From the NCBI RefSeq assembly GCF_008801475.1, contig NZ_VZPP01000023.1, forward strand, positions 1 through 59,956: a stretch of 59,956 nt of DNA, in the 5' to 3' direction. Within the stretch, counting starts at the first letter, position 1, and each line of letters begins with the position of its first letter. The notes beneath the pieces are model-generated. The model was not told the DNA's origin and searched no databases. It saw nothing but the letters and a program-made list of their open reading frames with translations. This stretch comes from Pseudomonas moorei (GTDB taxonomy: Bacteria > Pseudomonadota > Gammaproteobacteria > Pseudomonadales > Pseudomonadaceae). The translations under genes were made by a program, and so were the position numbers. Shown one piece after another: positions 58,690-59,956 of this stretch.

Positions 58690-59568
58690 CTAGCGCCGAC
58701 GACCGGTAATGCGCACCCAGCCATCGCGATTGGCGATCGGATCCAGTTCGAAGTCCTTGGCGTAGGCGTCGGCCACTTCTTCGCCTTGCTCGGCGAGGAT
58801 GCCCGACAGCGCCAGGCGGCCGCCCGTCCTGACCAGTCCGGACAGCTGCGGTGCGAGTGACACCAGCGGACCGGCGAGAATGTTGGCAACCAGCACGTCA
58901 GCCTGAACTTGCGGCAAGTCTTCCGGCAGGTACAGCGGGAAGCGTTCTTCGGCAATATTGTTGCGCCCGGCGTTGTCGCGGGAGGCTTCCAGCGCCTGAA
59001 CGTCGATGTCGGTGCCCACGGCTTGATTCGCGCCCAGCAGAAGGGCGGCAATCGCCAGAATCCCCGAACCGCATCCGAAGTCCAGCACATTGCAGTCCTT
59101 CAGGTCCTGGCCGTCGAGCCACTCCAGGCAAAGCGCGGTGGTGGGGTGGGTGCCGGTGCCGAACGCCAGGCCCGGGTCCAGCAACAGGTTGACCGCATCA
59201 GGCTCGGGTGCCGCGTGCCAGCTCGGTACGATCCACAGGCGCTGGCCAAATCGCATCGGCTGGAAGTTGTCCATCCAGCTGCGTTCCCAGTCCTGGTCTT
59301 CGATCACTTCGCTGTGATGTTCGGGCAGCGGGCTGCCGGTCAGCAATTCCAGATGGGCCAGTACCGGGCCGGCTTCGGTGCCGCCTTCGAACAGGGCCAG
59401 CAGGTGGGTGTGCGACCACAGTGGCGTGGTGTTGAGTTCCGGCTCGAAGATCGGCTGATCTTCGGCGTCCATGAAGGTCACCGACACGGCGCCCACTTCA
59501 AGGAAAGCGTCTTCATAGGTTTCGGCTTGTTCTGGGCTGATGGCGAGACGGACTTGCAGCCAAGGCAT
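58690..59568 (-). CDS. prmA: Ribosomal protein L11 methyltransferase
   Basis: 292 residues from ATG 59568 with AAGGTG upstream (longer frame to 59721 is REP-derived). N-terminal substrate-recognition domain (MPWLQVRLAISPEQAETYEDAFLEVGAVSVTFMDAEDQP), then SAM domain with GLAFGTGTHPTTALCLEWLDG, VLDFGCGSGILAIAALLLGA and VLVANILAGPLVSLAP. Trimethylates several amino groups of L11. Upstream genomic partner accC is expected beyond the right edge but not seen. Confidence 0.96.
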   Translation of the reverse strand: MPWLQVRLAISPEQAETYEDAFLEVGAVSVTFMDAEDQPIFEPELNTTPLWSHTHLLALFEGGTEAGPVLAHLELLTGSPLPEHHSEVIEDQDWERSWMDNFQPMRFGQRLWIVPSWHAAPEPDAVNLLLDPGLAFGTGTHPTTALCLEWLDGQDLKDCNVLDFGCGSGILAIAALLLGANQAVGTDIDVQALEASRDNAGRNNIAEERFPLYLPEDLPQVQADVLVANILAGPLVSLAPQLSGLVRTGGRLALSGILAEQGEEVADAYAKDFELDPIANRDGWVRITGRRR

Positions 59569-59690
59569 GGCGGGCACCTTTGAAAAATATTGATTGCAGC
59601 CTAGCGAGCTGCGAGAAGCGCGCAAGTTTACGCGAGAGTGCGGGTTTTGTGGGAGTAGGTTGGTCCGAGCATCAACACATGCCCTGTGGG

Positions 59691-59776
59691 AGCGGGCTTG
59701 CTCGCGATGAAGCCGGTACATCCGATATCAATCGTAGACTGATTCATCGCTATCGCGGGCAAGCCCGTTCCCAAAG
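59691..59776. repeat. Inverted pair of REP elements plus a degenerate third copy
   Basis: CCCTGTGGGAGCGGGCTTGCTCGCGATGAAG and TCGCTATCGCGGGCAAGCCCGTTCCCAAAGG, about 35 bases apart; a decayed copy TTTGTGGGAGTAGGTTGG lies at 59647-59664. They sit upstream of prmA, in the 388-base stretch (59569-59956) that has no convincing gene. Confidence 0.82.
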
Positions 59777-59864
59777 GGTCAGTGGTGATTCGTTAAATGA
59801 AATATCCAGAAACAACAAAACCGCCCGAACAGACTGTGTGAAAACACACTGAAGGCCAGCCCAA

Positions 59865-59900
59865 CAAACGCCCCGACTTGTTCGGGGCGTTTGTTTTTTG
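59865..59900. terminator. Strong hairpin terminator near the right edge
   Basis: Perfect 12-bp stem CAAACGCCCCGA / TCGGGGCGTTTG with loop CTTGT; TTTTTT follows on the plus strand, TTGGG on the minus strand. No plus-strand gene precedes it. It may be the terminator of a minus-strand gene entering from the right: a frame reading RQLMALMG-stop ends at 59928, too short to identify. Alternatively it ends an unrecognised short plus-strand transcript. Confidence 0.75.
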
Positions 59901-59956
59901 TGCGGGCAACAGACGAAAAAAGGCCTTTCAGCCCATTAGCGCCATCAGCTGGCGGG

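Noticed and set aside
8231..59776. Repeated palindromes considered as a CRISPR array
   Set aside because: They are scattered single or paired REP units without regular spacers or cas genes.

Overview
The window is a gene-dense, GC-rich chromosomal stretch that reads as a Pseudomonas of the P. fluorescens lineage. The evidence is the family content and order: accC-side prmA / DUF3426 / dusB / fis / purH / purD, divergent cobG-H-I-J and cobL-cbiD-cobK, urtABCDE with ureDABC, and cbpA-cbpM. Many intergenic gaps also carry paired REP palindromes of the pseudomonad type (cores like GTGGGAGC..GCTCGCGA and GGCAAGCCAGCTCCCACAG). No tRNA, rRNA, CRISPR array, transposase or prophage gene was seen.

Layout. 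1-3.3 kb: end of an azoreductase gene, an SMR exporter, a family I lipase without an evident signal peptide, and a DMT permease divergent from an AraC regulator. 3.4-19.1 kb: two very large, diverged paralogous DUF6543 (dermonecrotic-toxin-domain) proteins of 1475 and 1749 residues. They bracket a PsiF protein, an AI-2E family permease, a YegD-type Hsp70, CbpA/CbpM and a soluble histidine kinase. The first giant ends in a module with a candidate Cys-His-Asp triad; the second ends in leucine-rich repeats plus a NEL-type E3 ubiquitin ligase domain with the CxD motif. These are the most effector-like genes in the window. 19.2-20.2 kb: a DUF6124 protein and a gene-poor stretch with a striking three-way-junction inverted repeat.

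20.2-30.5 kb (all minus strand): a urea uptake and urease block, urtA-B-C-D-E, ureD, ureA, two GNAT acetyltransferases, ureB, ureC, with REP pairs in five of the gaps. 30.7-33.4 kb: an ATPase / binding protein / FecCD-type permease operon. 33.6-38.7 kb: a copper locus (DUF2946, PCu(A)C chaperone, a Met/His-rich DUF2946, a TonB-dependent copper receptor and a PepSY membrane protein). 38.9-39.5 kb: a HigB/HigA-like toxin-antitoxin pair. 39.6-48.1 kb: two divergent cobalamin corrin-ring operons. A protein of unknown function sits between them, and a second, apparently homologous unknown lies just after cobJ; both are visibly AT-richer than their neighbours.

49.2-59.6 kb (minus strand): MarC, a two-receiver hybrid sensor kinase, purD, purH, fis, dusB, a zinc-ribbon/DUF3426 protein and prmA, which are core genes. 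The right end holds a REP pair and a strong hairpin terminator; any gene beyond it is outside the window. Everything here rests on reading the sequence and on remembered family features; no database search was run.
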